NCBI GenBank assembly: GCA_017164015.1
Contig: CP071065.1
Coordinates: 1,491,409 to 1,555,408 of the forward strand
Source: Nostoc sp. UHCC 0702
GTDB lineage: Bacteria > Cyanobacteriota > Cyanobacteriia > Cyanobacteriales > Nostocaceae
Length of the DNA stretch: 64,000 nt
Direction: 5' to 3'
Made by a program: the position numbers and the translations under genes. The notes under the pieces were generated by a model that had not been told where the DNA came from, searched no databases, and saw only the letters and a program-made list of their open reading frames with translations. Each line of letters starts with the position of its first letter. Positions within the stretch are counted from its first letter, which is position 1. Below, one piece after another: positions 36,248 to 45,520 of this stretch.

Positions 36248-37357
36248 TTACTGCCGATGATTCCAGGCTACTGGCTTCTGAATTTTTTCTGGCACAAAGC
36301 CAGTTTGCTGAATTGCTTTTTGTCCTTGTTCGGTCTCTAAAAATCGAGTGTAAGCTTCTCCAACTTGCTGTTCACGACCTTTGTTTTGCTTAATAATTAC
36401 AAATAATTTCGTGGTAATTGGATAACTACCATCTTTGATCACTTCAGTGTTGAACTGATTACGTTTTTGCGGACACTGGTTTGCTGGTACTAGGGGTTCA
36501 CGGTACGGGGGAATTAGCTGACCAGAAGTAAAACCAAGGGGTAGAGGCTTGACCATACATTGATGCACTATTCCTCTGGCAGAAGCATAATACACACCAC
36601 CAGGAGTTTGGTTGACACGCCGCAGTGCTTCTGTGGAGGAATAGACATACTGAACATCAGGGCCAAGGGCTTGCTTGTCCAAAACTTGCTTACCAGAAAC
36701 TAATAGCACGTCAGCATTTTCTGGATGCTGGGAAAAGGGGGTGATAGGTAGGTCTGGGCCATTCACTTGCTTCCAGTTAGTAATCTGTCCCAGATAAATC
36801 TGCTGTAATTGTTCTACAGTTAAGCCTGCCACTTCTAGGGCTGGATGAACTACTACTGCTATGCCGTCAATACCAATCTGGCGTTGCTCAAGTGTAAACC
36901 CTCGCTGGCGAGCTATTTCTTGTTCTTCAGATGTCAGGGGACGAGAAGACCCTGTGAAATCCAATTTACCATCGAGCAGCATCCGAATACCCGAACCGGA
37001 ACCAGGGCTATCCTTTGCAGGATTTACGTAGCGTAACTGTAGCTCCGGGCGGGTAAACTGGATCTGAGAATCTACGAGTTGCCTAATCGGTGCCCAGGCA
37101 GTACTTCCACCGTAGTTAAATGAGCCGCTGGGTACATTTGTAACAGATTTAAAGCTGGAACCAGCAGTAAACGAAGCCGTTTCTAGACGTTGACTTGAGG
37201 AAGAAAAAGCATTCTTATCGACCTGGAGGCGGGGTCTGAGCCATAACCAAAGTCCGCCAATGATTGCAATTGTAACTAGTTCGCCAATTACCAAACCTCT
37301 GATCATCTGTATGGCATCTTGGCTAAGTGACATGCTTTTTCTGCTATCATTAGTCAT
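36248..37357 (-). CDS. PstS/SphX-like phosphate-binding protein, membrane-anchored
   Basis: This 369-residue protein has an N-terminal membrane helix (GLVIGELVTIAIIGGLWLWL) instead of a cleaved signal. A periplasmic PstS-like domain follows: TNVPSGSFNYGGSTAWAPI, FTGSSRPLTSEEQEIA, GIDGIAVVVHPALEVAGLT and LQQIYLGQITNWKQV. These segments bind phosphate. No pst transporter genes are adjacent. It is divergent from the Ser/Thr kinase gene across 251 bp, so the two might be co-regulated and a role in sensing is possible. No clear Pho box was found. Confidence 0.85.
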   Translation of the reverse strand: MTNDSRKSMSLSQDAIQMIRGLVIGELVTIAIIGGLWLWLRPRLQVDKNAFSSSSQRLETASFTAGSSFKSVTNVPSGSFNYGGSTAWAPIRQLVDSQIQFTRPELQLRYVNPAKDSPGSGSGIRMLLDGKLDFTGSSRPLTSEEQEIARQRGFTLEQRQIGIDGIAVVVHPALEVAGLTVEQLQQIYLGQITNWKQVNGPDLPITPFSQHPENADVLLVSGKQVLDKQALGPDVQYVYSSTEALRRVNQTPGGVYYASARGIVHQCMVKPLPLGFTSGQLIPPYREPLVPANQCPQKRNQFNTEVIKDGSYPITTKLFVIIKQNKGREQQVGEAYTRFLETEQGQKAIQQTGFVPEKIQKPVAWNHRQ

Positions 37358-37608
37358 CTTTAATCTTCCTGATTATGAAATCGGTCTCAAACAAGATACA
37401 ATCAGCACTAACAGGAACTGTTTGATCTGCTGGTCATTTCACCTTTTGTCTAAACCTCCTGCAACTGCTTAAGGCACTCTTGATGAAGTTCAGATGAAGT
37501 TTTGAGCAATTTTCAACTAGCTTCCTGATTAAAAAACATATAGTAGTTAGGACGCACAGAAGTTTTTTAAGCAAAGTTACTTAATGCAGCCGTTAGGGAC
37601 AATGTAAC

Positions 37609-38913
37609 ATGTTAGGCAGCAAGTTACTAGGAGAGCGCTTCCAGGTTGTTAGTGTTTTAAGTGAAGGTGCGTTTTGTCATACGTACATGGTTGAAGACAC
37701 TTACCTCTCCCATCGTCCTATCCGCGTTATCAAACATTTCTTGCCAAGCAATAAATATTCTATACCAGTAAAAGTCCGGAGAAAGTTATTTAACCGCGAA
37801 GTAGAAGCCTTAAAGCAACTCAGCAACTCTGACTTAGTTCCTCATCTTTTAGCTGATTTTGAAGATAACCTTGAGTTCTACTTGGTGCAAGAGTTCATTG
37901 AAGGGCATCCCCTCAGCGAGGAACTGTCCCGTGGTCGTTGCTGGTCTGAAAGCAAAGTTTTTCAACTACTGCAAGAGATTTTGAGCATCCTAGATTTTGT
38001 TCACAGTTATGGGCTAATTCATCGAGATGTCAAGCCGAGCAATATCATTAGACGCAAGCAGGACAATCGCTTAGTACTGATTGATTTTGGTGCTGTCAAG
38101 CCAATTTGGAATCAATTGGTCACAGGTCAAAGAAAAACTCCAATGTTTACTTCTGTTGAACAACACACTACGATCGCGATCGGTACACCAGGGTATATGC
38201 CTAATGAGCAACAGCGAGGCAAACCGCACCCCAATAGTGATATTTATGCTTTGGGGATGATTGGCATCCAAGCGTTAACAGGTGTACACCCAACACAACT
38301 ACCAGAAGATCCCAATACAGGTGAAGTTATTTGGCAAAACTTGGTGCAAGTTAGTCCTGGGCTAGCCTCGCTACTCAACAAAATGGTGCGCTATCACTTT
38401 CAAGACCGATATAAATCGGCAAAAGAAGCACTGGAAGCACTTTTTTCAATCAGTAATTTCTACCAAGCAAAACAGGAGTTCAACTCTACTACATTCAAGC
38501 CTCAAACCTTCTCATACAGGCAGGACAATAATAAATTTTTCCAGAGCAATGTATCATCAATTTTAGGCGACCAGACCAGTGAGACTACCCTACCAGACAC
38601 GCTCTTACCAGTAACCAATCTCTACCCGCCAATGCAGGAGTTAGCTCCTAATATATTACCGTTTCAAACTGCAACACAAGGAAAAGATACCAATCAAATT
38701 TTTGGCGAGAATCTCTCATCAGTCTTGGATGACCAAACAAGCAATACTGCAATTTCGATTGTTTCTCAGAAATCACCTTTGCTGATTGGCTTGATAGTAG
38801 GTGCGGTATCTGGGTTAGTTCTAATGGTTGTGAGTTATTGGTTTGTACAAATTATTTCCCCTGATCCTCAAATTGAAAATTTGCCAATTCAACCACAAAA
38901 AGAGTCACTTTAG
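37609..38913 (+). CDS. Hanks-type Ser/Thr protein kinase with C-terminal membrane helix
   Basis: This 434-residue kinase has a glycine-loop region (VLSEGAFCHTYMVED), the ATP lysine in RVIKHFLP, the catalytic HRDVKPSNI, the metal-binding DFGAVK and GTPGYMPNEQ, so it looks active. The catalytic domain covers about 1-285. A linker of about 110 residues rich in Asn/Thr follows and then a single membrane helix (LLIGLIVGAVSGLVLMVVSY) with a short tail outside. There is no sensory domain. It starts MLGSKLLGERFQVV, typical of cyanobacterial kinases. Confidence 0.93.
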   Translation: MLGSKLLGERFQVVSVLSEGAFCHTYMVEDTYLSHRPIRVIKHFLPSNKYSIPVKVRRKLFNREVEALKQLSNSDLVPHLLADFEDNLEFYLVQEFIEGHPLSEELSRGRCWSESKVFQLLQEILSILDFVHSYGLIHRDVKPSNIIRRKQDNRLVLIDFGAVKPIWNQLVTGQRKTPMFTSVEQHTTIAIGTPGYMPNEQQRGKPHPNSDIYALGMIGIQALTGVHPTQLPEDPNTGEVIWQNLVQVSPGLASLLNKMVRYHFQDRYKSAKEALEALFSISNFYQAKQEFNSTTFKPQTFSYRQDNNKFFQSNVSSILGDQTSETTLPDTLLPVTNLYPPMQELAPNILPFQTATQGKDTNQIFGENLSSVLDDQTSNTAISIVSQKSPLLIGLIVGAVSGLVLMVVSYWFVQIISPDPQIENLPIQPQKESL

Positions 38914-39053
38914 AGACTGACAAATCAAAAATATCTCATTGTAATTGTTCTAGCTTCCTGTTCATGTTTGACAGTTATCAGTCATCAGTCAACAGTCATC
39001 AGTGAACAACTTCAACCAGGATAATTGATTTCTCAGAGTTATCTGACTTGTAG

Positions 39054-39260
39054 TTATAGTTGCCTTTGTTGGGTTGTTGATTGATGAGGCTGAGATTGTA
39101 CACTATCTCTGTGGATTAAAAACGCTACAATCCCTACTACAACTAGGTTAGTCATGATAAGTGCAACGGCACTCCAGACCCACAGTTTTACCTTTGATTT
39201 CTCTGTGAGATTATCTGCTGGCTTATCTGTTAATTCAGTTGAGTAGGGTTTGCGGTTCAT
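39054..39260 (-). CDS. Small single-helix membrane protein
   Basis: From ATG 39260 (GGAGA about 7 bases upstream) the product has 68 residues: a polar N-terminus, one membrane helix (LWVWSAVALIMTNLVVVGIV) and a Gln/Ser/Thr-rich tail. An upstream in-frame start adds six residues but lacks a ribosome site. I know no family. Confidence 0.55.
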   Translation of the reverse strand: MNRKPYSTELTDKPADNLTEKSKVKLWVWSAVALIMTNLVVVGIVAFLIHRDSVQSQPHQSTTQQRQL

Positions 39261-39428
39261 AAGTGTTCTCCACAACAACCTAGTTGATATTACCTTATTC
39301 TACGGCCACTTGAGAGATATGCTCTGTGTTTATACTCATTCGTAAGTAAGACACACTTCAAAAAGCCAAGATGCAGGGGTTTTCCACTACGTTATCTTGT
39401 GAAAGTGAAAATTTAGGGTATTTAGAGC

Positions 39429-39513
39429 GCGATCGCACTCTACAAAGGGACAATGCGGGAAATAATCAAAAAATAAGCCAAGTGCTATCCCCACTAAAAA
39501 TGCCAAAATGAAC
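39429..39513 (-). pseudogene. Decayed fragment of crtR
   Basis: These 85 bp match the middle of the intact crtR gene (about 52951-53035) with about 11 changes. On the minus strand the frame is still open for 28 codons (FLVGIALGLFFDY and PFVE survive). It is cut at its upstream side by the repeat end at 39516. It is evidence of an old second crtR copy or of a duplication across the neighbouring island. Confidence 0.8.
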
Positions 39514-39536
39514 TTATACCATTTCACGAAAAGCCT

Positions 39537-40112
39537 GATGCAATTGCTACTGACTTAAAATACCAGAAAGTAAACTTGGTTGAGTTACATATCGACCGTG
39601 CTTACTTAAGTAGTTCTTTGGTTCAAAACAGAAGCGATGAACTGACTATTTACTGTAAAGCCTGGCAAGTAAAAAACGGTAAGTGATTTACTAAAACTGC
39701 TTTTATCCTGGATTGGGACAATCAGACTATTTGCTGCCCTAATCAAGTCACTTTACCTTTTAGTGTCGGTGGCAAAGTTCAGTTCCCCAAAAATATTTGT
39801 GCAACTTGTCCGTTCAGGGAACGCTGTACTACTTCCAAAACTGGGCGCAGTGTTTCTATTCATCCTGATGAACCATTATTTCGGGAACTACAACAACGTC
39901 AACTCAGCCCTGTTGGTCGTGCCAAGCTCCGTGAACGTGTTGCTGTTGAGCATTCCTTATCCCACATTGGTCGATGGCAGGGGGATGAAGCTCGTTACGT
40001 TGGTTCTCGCAAAAATCTCTTCGATCTTCGCCGTACCGCCGTTGTTCATAATCTTCATGTTCTTGCCAAAATTTTTACTCACACCACTGAGCAGTCTGCT
40101 ACTTCATCCTGA
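39537..40112 (+). pseudogene. Truncated IS1182-family transposase (C-terminal part)
   Basis: A 192-codon frame, broken only by TGA at 39684-39686, codes the C-terminal third of the transposase found whole at 50828-52390. Matching parts include VNLVELHIDRAYLSSSLVQN, CCPNQVTLPF and RYVGSRKNLFDLRRTAVVHN. Where the large copy has an in-frame TGA after DRAY, this one has Leu (TTA). The N-terminal two thirds are absent. Confidence 0.9.
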
Positions 40113-40133
40113 TTACTGAATCGGTGTTCTAGG
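39537..40133 (+). mobile_element. 5'-truncated IS1182-family copy
   Basis: This remnant keeps the transposase 3' end and the right terminal inverted repeat (40111-40133, core GATTACTGAATCGGTGTT). The left end is lost at a repeat end (ATACCATTTCACGAAA). Its 3' end points toward the STAND island and mirrors the orientation of the complete copy at 50789-52604. Confidence 0.85.
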
Positions 40134-40144
40134 TCGTGGCGCAA

Positions 40145-40263
40145 CTCTTAACCGCTTCGCTCAAATAGGCGGTGTCTGCCACTGCCACGAATCAATTTGT
40201 TAAGCTACCCAGATAGTTATAGGCAGCGGCAGACACTCCGCTACGCCGCCTATTTGTTAAGAG
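40145..40263. repeat. Imperfect palindrome, MITE-like
   Basis: CTCTTAAC (40145-40152) and GTTAAGAG (40256-40263) frame inverted blocks AAATAGGCGG and TGTCTGCC-CTGCC. The two arms carry GC-rich inserts in different order. It lies just past the 3' end of the STAND gene and could also end its transcript. Confidence 0.55.
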
Positions 40264-40295
40264 CTGCTTGGGTTATGGACACGAAATTTTTGTGT

Positions 40296-43200
40296 TTACC
40301 GCCACTGTTTACACACTTCCTGAATAGCATGGACAGTTGCAGCTAAAGCTTCAGTACTACCCAATGGAATAATAGCATCACTCAACTTAGGAACATCTTG
40401 CAATAGTTCGTAACGATTGCGGTGGGACAAATTGTGGAGAATTTCACACCATAAATAAAATTTGATAGAGGCAAGGTTGAGTACTGATAATAAACTACTG
40501 AAAACATCAGCACGATTTGAGTCAGATTGAATATCACGGGTTATATTGAGGGCTTGCTGTACCTGTTGCGGTGACAGGTATGGCGCTAATCCACTTAGAG
40601 CTTTGGCGCGGCTTGAGTCAGATTGAATATCACGGGTTATATTGAGAGCTTGCTGTAGCTGTTGCGGTGACAGATGGGGTGCTAGCCCTCTCAGATCATA
40701 GGCACGGCTTGAGTCATCTTTAATACCGCCTACTATACTGAGAGTTTCCTGTAGCTGTTGCGGTGACAGGTATGGTGCTAGTCCACTTAGAGTAGAAGCA
40801 CGGTAATCGTCATCTTGAATACCACGAGCTATATCGAGGGCTTGCTGTAACTGTTGCGGTGACAAGTATGGTGCTAGTTCTTTCAGTCCATAGGCACGAA
40901 AATACTCAGTAATATTAATTAGACCATTTAGAGTATTTTGTAGCAATTCTTGCGATAGGTGAGGTGCTAGTCGACTCAGGGCTTTGGCACGGGAATCGTC
41001 ATCTCGAATACCACGGGCTATGTCGAGGGCTTGCTGTAGTAGTTCCTGTGACAGGTGAGGTGCTAGTCCACTTAGAGTAGAGGCACGGCTTGAGTCAGAT
41101 TGAATATTACGGGTTATATTGAGGGCTTGCTGTAGTAGTTCCTGTGACAGGTGAGGTGCTAGTCCACTTAGAGTAGAGGCACGGTAATCGTCATCTCGAA
41201 TACCACGGGTTATATTGAGGGCTTGCTGTAGTAGTTCCTGTGGCAGGTGTGGCGCTAGTCCACTTAAAGATTTGGCGCGGCTTAAGTCATTTTTAATACC
41301 ACTAGCTATATTAAGGGCTTGCTGTAGCTGTTGCGGTGACAGGTGAGGTGCTAGTTTACTTAAGTATTTAGCACAGCTTAAGTCATATTTAATACTATTG
41401 ACTATATTAAGGGCTTGCTGTAGCTGTTGCGGTGACAGGTGAGGTGCTAGTTTACTTAAGTATTTAGCGCAGATTGAGTCATATTTAATACCGTCTATTA
41501 TATCGAGGGCTTGCTGTAGCTGTTGCGATGACAGGTGAGGTGCTAGTCCACTTAGAGTAGAGGCACGGTAATCGTCATCTCGAATACCACGGGTTATATC
41601 GAGGGCTTGCTGTAGCTGTTGCGATGACAGGTGAGGTGCTAGTCCACTTAGAGTAGAGGCACGGTAATCGTCATCTCGAATACCACGGGTTATATCGAGG
41701 GCTTGCTGTAGCTGTTGCGATGACAGGTATGGAGCTAGTTCATTCAGGGCTTTGGCGCGGCTTGAGTTATCTTGAATACCACGGGCTAATTCAAGGGCTT
41801 GCTGTAACATCTCCTGTGGCAGGTGTATCGCTAGTTCACTCAGAGCAGAGGTACGGTTTGAGCCAGATTGAAGACCACTGGTTATATCGAGGGCTTGCTG
41901 TAACTGTTGCGATGACAGGTGTGGCGCTAGTCGATTGAGAGCTTTGGCGCGGTAAGAGTCAGATTGAAGACCACTGGTTATATCGAGGGCTTGCTGTAGC
42001 AGTTCCTGTGGCAGGTGTGGCGCTAGTTCATTCAGGGCTTTGGCGCAGCTTGAGTTATCTTTAATATCACGGGTTATATCGAGGGCTTGCTGTAGCAGTT
42101 CCTGTGGCAGGTGTGGCGCTAGCCCACTCAGAGCTTTGGCACGGATTGAGTCAGATTCAATCCCACAGATGGCATCAAGGGCTTGCTGTAGCAGTTCCTG
42201 TGGCAGGTGTGGCGCTAGCCCACTCAGAGCTTTGGCACGGATTGAGTCAGATTCAATCCCACAGATGGCTTTGAAGACTTCTTGTAGTACCTGCGGTGGT
42301 AGGCGTGGCGCTAGTCCACTCATGGCTATGGCGTGGTCTGACTCATATTGAAGATCACGGGCTATATCGAAGGCTTGCTCTACCAGTGATGGAGGCAGGT
42401 GAGGAGCTAGTCCACTCAGAGCTTTGGCGCGGTAAGAGTCAGATTGAATACCACGGACGGCATCAAGGGCTTGCTGTAGCAGTGACGAAGGCAGGCGTGG
42501 AGCTAGTTCATTTAGGACTTCGGCACGGATTGAGTCACATTGAATACTACGGGCGGCATCAAGGGCTTGCTGTAACAGTTCCTGTGATAGGTGTGGAGCT
42601 AGTTCATTTAGGACTTCGGCACGGATTGAGTCAGATTGAATACCACGGGCGGCATCAAGGGCTTGCTGTAGCAGTTCCTGTGACAGGTGTGGTGCTAGTT
42701 CATTCAGGGCTTTGGCACGGATTGAGTCAGATTCAATCCCACAGATGGCTTTGAAGACTTCTTGTAGTACCTGCGGTGGTAGGCGTGGCGCTAGTCCACT
42801 CATGGCTATGGCGTGGTCTGACTCATATTGAAGATCACGGGCTATATCGAAGGCTTGCTCTACCAGTGATGGAGGCAGGTGAGGAGCTAGTCCACTCAGA
42901 GCTTTGGCGCGGTAAGAGTCAGATTGAATACCACGGACGGCATCAAGGGCTTGCTGTAGCAGTGACGAAGGCAGGTATGGCGCTAGTTTACTCAGAGCAA
43001 AGGCGCGGTAAGAGTCAGATTCAATCCCACAGATGGCATCAAGGGCTTGCTGTAACAGTTCCTGTGGCAGGTATGGCGCTAATTTACTCAGAGCAAAGGC
43101 GCGGTAAGAGTCAGATTCAATCCTACAGATGGCATCAAGGGCTTGCTGTAGCAGTTCCTGTGGCAGGTATGGCGCTAATTTACTCAGAGCAAAGGCGCGG

Positions 43201-45155
43201 TAAGAGTCAGATTCAATCCCACAGATGGCATCAAGGGCTTGCTGTAGCAGTTCCTGTGGCAGGTATGGTGCTAGTCCCATAAGAGCAAAGGCGCGGTAAG
43301 AGTCAGATTGAAGACCATAGGCTATATCGAGAGCAACAGGAAGTAGAGATTCTGGTAAGTAAGGAGCTAATTTTCCTATAGCTGTTGCTCGCTTCTCAGA
43401 TTCTTTCGCTTGTTGGACATAAGCTAATCCCTGTGCAGGTGTCCACGAATTATTCTTTACTAGTGCTGCCAACAGGGAGGCGGGGATATTTTTTGCCAAA
43501 CTATTCAGAGAAGTTGTAATCAGAGCATAGCGGCACTGTAATGCAATTGACTGTGACGAGTTTTTCTCAAACATCTCCTCTGCCAATTGCCAAGCACGGG
43601 TAACATCAGTTACAAAATTCGCAGTTTGTCCCAAGCGTTCACATGCCTCATACCAGCCATTGCCTCCCGTTTTTGAATCTTCCTGCAACAACTGGTGGAT
43701 CTCTTCTACTTGCTCAGCTTTTTCTAAATGCCAGACTAGACGTTGATGGATGTAACCGTCATTTGGCAAGGTATGCCATAAACGATTTTGGGTTTTTTCG
43801 CGGTATTTCTCTAAGAAAGTAGCGTGAGCATGAGTAAGGGTCATACCTAACCCTGGTAAATCACCTTCATGCTTTGGCGTTGGTGAAGCAGTTAACAAAT
43901 TGCGTGCTAGATCATAGAAAAGGTCATGCAAACGATAAGTTTTTGTTCCGTCAACTAAAGGCACACCAGCTAATAGCAGTGCTTTACTCCGCAGATATTC
44001 TAGCGTATCAGAAGCATCACGCTCGTTCTCCATACTCCAAAGTGTTGCTGTCATTTTAGGAGTAATAGTTACATCTTCAGGTAAGATACCCAGCCAAGTA
44101 AAATTTTGTTTTTCCTTTTCTGACAATCGCTGTATACTCAAATTCAATGATGCAGTTAAGCTAAAGCTTTTTAAAATTGCTTCATCATTTTTAATGTCTC
44201 TAGTTGATGGGTTATCAAATGTTTTTAAGCGAGCAATTTCTCGTTGAATATCTTGCAAAAAAACTGCCCACGAAGTACCGTCTAAAACATGTGCTGCTGC
44301 TAGTTCTAATGCTAAGGGAAGATAGCCAACCGCTTTTGCTAGGGCTTCAGCCTCCTGGCTTTCTGTGTCAGTGAGGTTACGTCCTAGTTTATTGGTCAGC
44401 AGTTTCATCGCCTGTTCTGGGTTCATGACATCCAGAGAATATGTTTTGGCTCGAAACACTTTAGCGATCGCCTCGTCGCGAGTTGTTACCAGAAATTGAC
44501 AACCTGCTCCACCAACCTTAAATGCTTTTGCATCTTTTTGATCCCAAGCATCGTCTACTACTAACAAAACTGCTTTGTCACAGAGCAAATTATGCAGATG
44601 ATTGGAGCTAGCTTCTATACTGGTGGCTTGAAAGCTATAGTCTCCCAGTTTTTGTATCCAGCCGCTCAACAAAGAGAGAACATCGGGGTCTTGACCTAAA
44701 GTTGCCCAAAGGATACCGTCACTAAAGCGAGCTTGTACCTCTTTATCAGATGCTAAAGCTATTGCTAGCGTAGATTTCCCTACAGAAGCTAAGCCATGAA
44801 TGGCAGTAACTACTAAAGTATGCACATCTGATGACTCTGTAAGCAAACGTTTTTTTAAGTCTTGACTGTATTCTGGGCGTTCTACATAGTAAGTTGGTAT
44901 GGGTGGTACTTTGAATGATACTTGGAAAGGTTTGCCTACTTGCTGTGCAGTACCAAAATTAACTGTATTTGCTATTATGTTGTGCGTTCCTTGAATCACT
45001 TGACTCTGTTCGTGGGCAGTTGCTTCAAGGTTGATGACATCACTTCTAATTTTAATACTTAGGTCATCACCAGAGTAAATCTTGTTATCAGTTGCTTGAC
45101 CACCTAATGCTATACTCCGCTCACCTTCAGCGATGACATTTTCTTCCTCTGGCAT
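40296..45155 (-). CDS. NB-ARC STAND NTPase with about 30 helical repeats
   Basis: This 1619-residue protein is the likely receptor of the island. Residues 1-90 hold a Gly/Asn-rich motif (G11 to D30, with RSIALGGQATDN) that also ends the small helical protein at 45521. NB-ARC follows: Walker A GLASVGKST (121-129), Walker B VLLVVDDAWD (196-205), TTRD (224-227) and GYLPLALE (277-284). A winged-helix and linker region reaches about 588. Then come about 30 units of 32 residues (core LAPHLPQELLQQALD), a superhelix suited to ligand sensing. Proteins of this plan oligomerise on ligand binding and pass the signal through the N-terminal motif. There is no enzymatic effector domain, so it must act through a partner. 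Repeat units are young. Defence is inferred. Confidence 0.92.
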   Translation of the reverse strand: MPEEENVIAEGERSIALGGQATDNKIYSGDDLSIKIRSDVINLEATAHEQSQVIQGTHNIIANTVNFGTAQQVGKPFQVSFKVPPIPTYYVERPEYSQDLKKRLLTESSDVHTLVVTAIHGLASVGKSTLAIALASDKEVQARFSDGILWATLGQDPDVLSLLSGWIQKLGDYSFQATSIEASSNHLHNLLCDKAVLLVVDDAWDQKDAKAFKVGGAGCQFLVTTRDEAIAKVFRAKTYSLDVMNPEQAMKLLTNKLGRNLTDTESQEAEALAKAVGYLPLALELAAAHVLDGTSWAVFLQDIQREIARLKTFDNPSTRDIKNDEAILKSFSLTASLNLSIQRLSEKEKQNFTWLGILPEDVTITPKMTATLWSMENERDASDTLEYLRSKALLLAGVPLVDGTKTYRLHDLFYDLARNLLTASPTPKHEGDLPGLGMTLTHAHATFLEKYREKTQNRLWHTLPNDGYIHQRLVWHLEKAEQVEEIHQLLQEDSKTGGNGWYEACERLGQTANFVTDVTRAWQLAEEMFEKNSSQSIALQCRYALITTSLNSLAKNIPASLLAALVKNNSWTPAQGLAYVQQAKESEKRATAIGKLAPYLPESLLPVALDIAYGLQSDSYRAFALMGLAPYLPQELLQQALDAICGIESDSYRAFALSKLAPYLPQELLQQALDAICRIESDSYRAFALSKLAPYLPQELLQQALDAICGIESDSYRAFALSKLAPYLPSSLLQQALDAVRGIQSDSYRAKALSGLAPHLPPSLVEQAFDIARDLQYESDHAIAMSGLAPRLPPQVLQEVFKAICGIESDSIRAKALNELAPHLSQELLQQALDAARGIQSDSIRAEVLNELAPHLSQELLQQALDAARSIQCDSIRAEVLNELAPRLPSSLLQQALDAVRGIQSDSYRAKALSGLAPHLPPSLVEQAFDIARDLQYESDHAIAMSGLAPRLPPQVLQEVFKAICGIESDSIRAKALSGLAPHLPQELLQQALDAICGIESDSIRAKALSGLAPHLPQELLQQALDITRDIKDNSSCAKALNELAPHLPQELLQQALDITSGLQSDSYRAKALNRLAPHLSSQQLQQALDITSGLQSGSNRTSALSELAIHLPQEMLQQALELARGIQDNSSRAKALNELAPYLSSQQLQQALDITRGIRDDDYRASTLSGLAPHLSSQQLQQALDITRGIRDDDYRASTLSGLAPHLSSQQLQQALDIIDGIKYDSICAKYLSKLAPHLSPQQLQQALNIVNSIKYDLSCAKYLSKLAPHLSPQQLQQALNIASGIKNDLSRAKSLSGLAPHLPQELLQQALNITRGIRDDDYRASTLSGLAPHLSQELLQQALNITRNIQSDSSRASTLSGLAPHLSQELLQQALDIARGIRDDDSRAKALSRLAPHLSQELLQNTLNGLINITEYFRAYGLKELAPYLSPQQLQQALDIARGIQDDDYRASTLSGLAPYLSPQQLQETLSIVGGIKDDSSRAYDLRGLAPHLSPQQLQQALNITRDIQSDSSRAKALSGLAPYLSPQQVQQALNITRDIQSDSNRADVFSSLLSVLNLASIKFYLWCEILHNLSHRNRYELLQDVPKLSDAIIPLGSTEALAATVHAIQEVCKQWR
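40496..43390. repeat. 96-bp tandem repeat array inside the STAND gene
   Basis: About 30 units of 96 bp. A block of about 266 bp at 42230-42495 is identical to 42710-42975, exactly 480 bp (five units) later, which shows a recent duplication or conversion. The opposite strand reads open for long stretches because of the repeat; I do not consider those coding. Confidence 0.9.
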
Positions 45156-45221
45156 GAGCCGTTACTTTTCTCCCTGATAAGGTTGACTAAGATAATTGCT
45201 TGATTGCATCCTAGCAATCTT

Positions 45222-45496
45222 GGCATCACCGTGCCGATTTGGGAAAATTGTACGCTAAGAAAAATTTGAAGCTACGACCGCGCAGAGTGGTTGCGCGGTA
45301 TTGGCTCTCCAAATGCTTTCTACAACTGGCTTTGAGATGCAAAGTAAGAAACGTAATCATCAACGTTTCTTAAACCGAACTTCTAGTTGCTTCTCTATCT
45401 AATGAAATATTACCTCAGAAAGGCAGGGCAGAAACTATTGCTGTACAAGGATTACAGCCTTAGCGTACAATTTTCCCGTTTTGGCACGGTGATGCC
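45222..45496. mobile_element. 275-bp MITE with 38-bp inverted ends and 5-bp target duplication
   Basis: Ends at 45222-45259 and 45459-45496 are inverted copies with four mismatches (outer part GGCATCACCGTGCC, inner GGGAAAATTGTACGCTAAG). ATCTT flanks both sides (45217-45221, 45497-45501). No frame is coded; two small hairpins lie inside. It sits between the helical-protein gene and the STAND gene. Without it their gap would be about 85 bp, so they were probably one operon. Confidence 0.88.
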
Positions 45497-45520
45497 ATCT
45501 TGATCAAATCAATCTTGATG

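Noticed and set aside
39763-40119. 118-codon open frame on plus
   Set aside because: It overlaps the truncated transposase in another frame; the transposase frame carries the recognisable motifs.
41720-43282. Long plus-strand open frames opposite the STAND repeat array
   Set aside because: They follow the 96-bp period of the gene on the other strand and have no ribosome sites or family likeness; they are shadows of the repeat.
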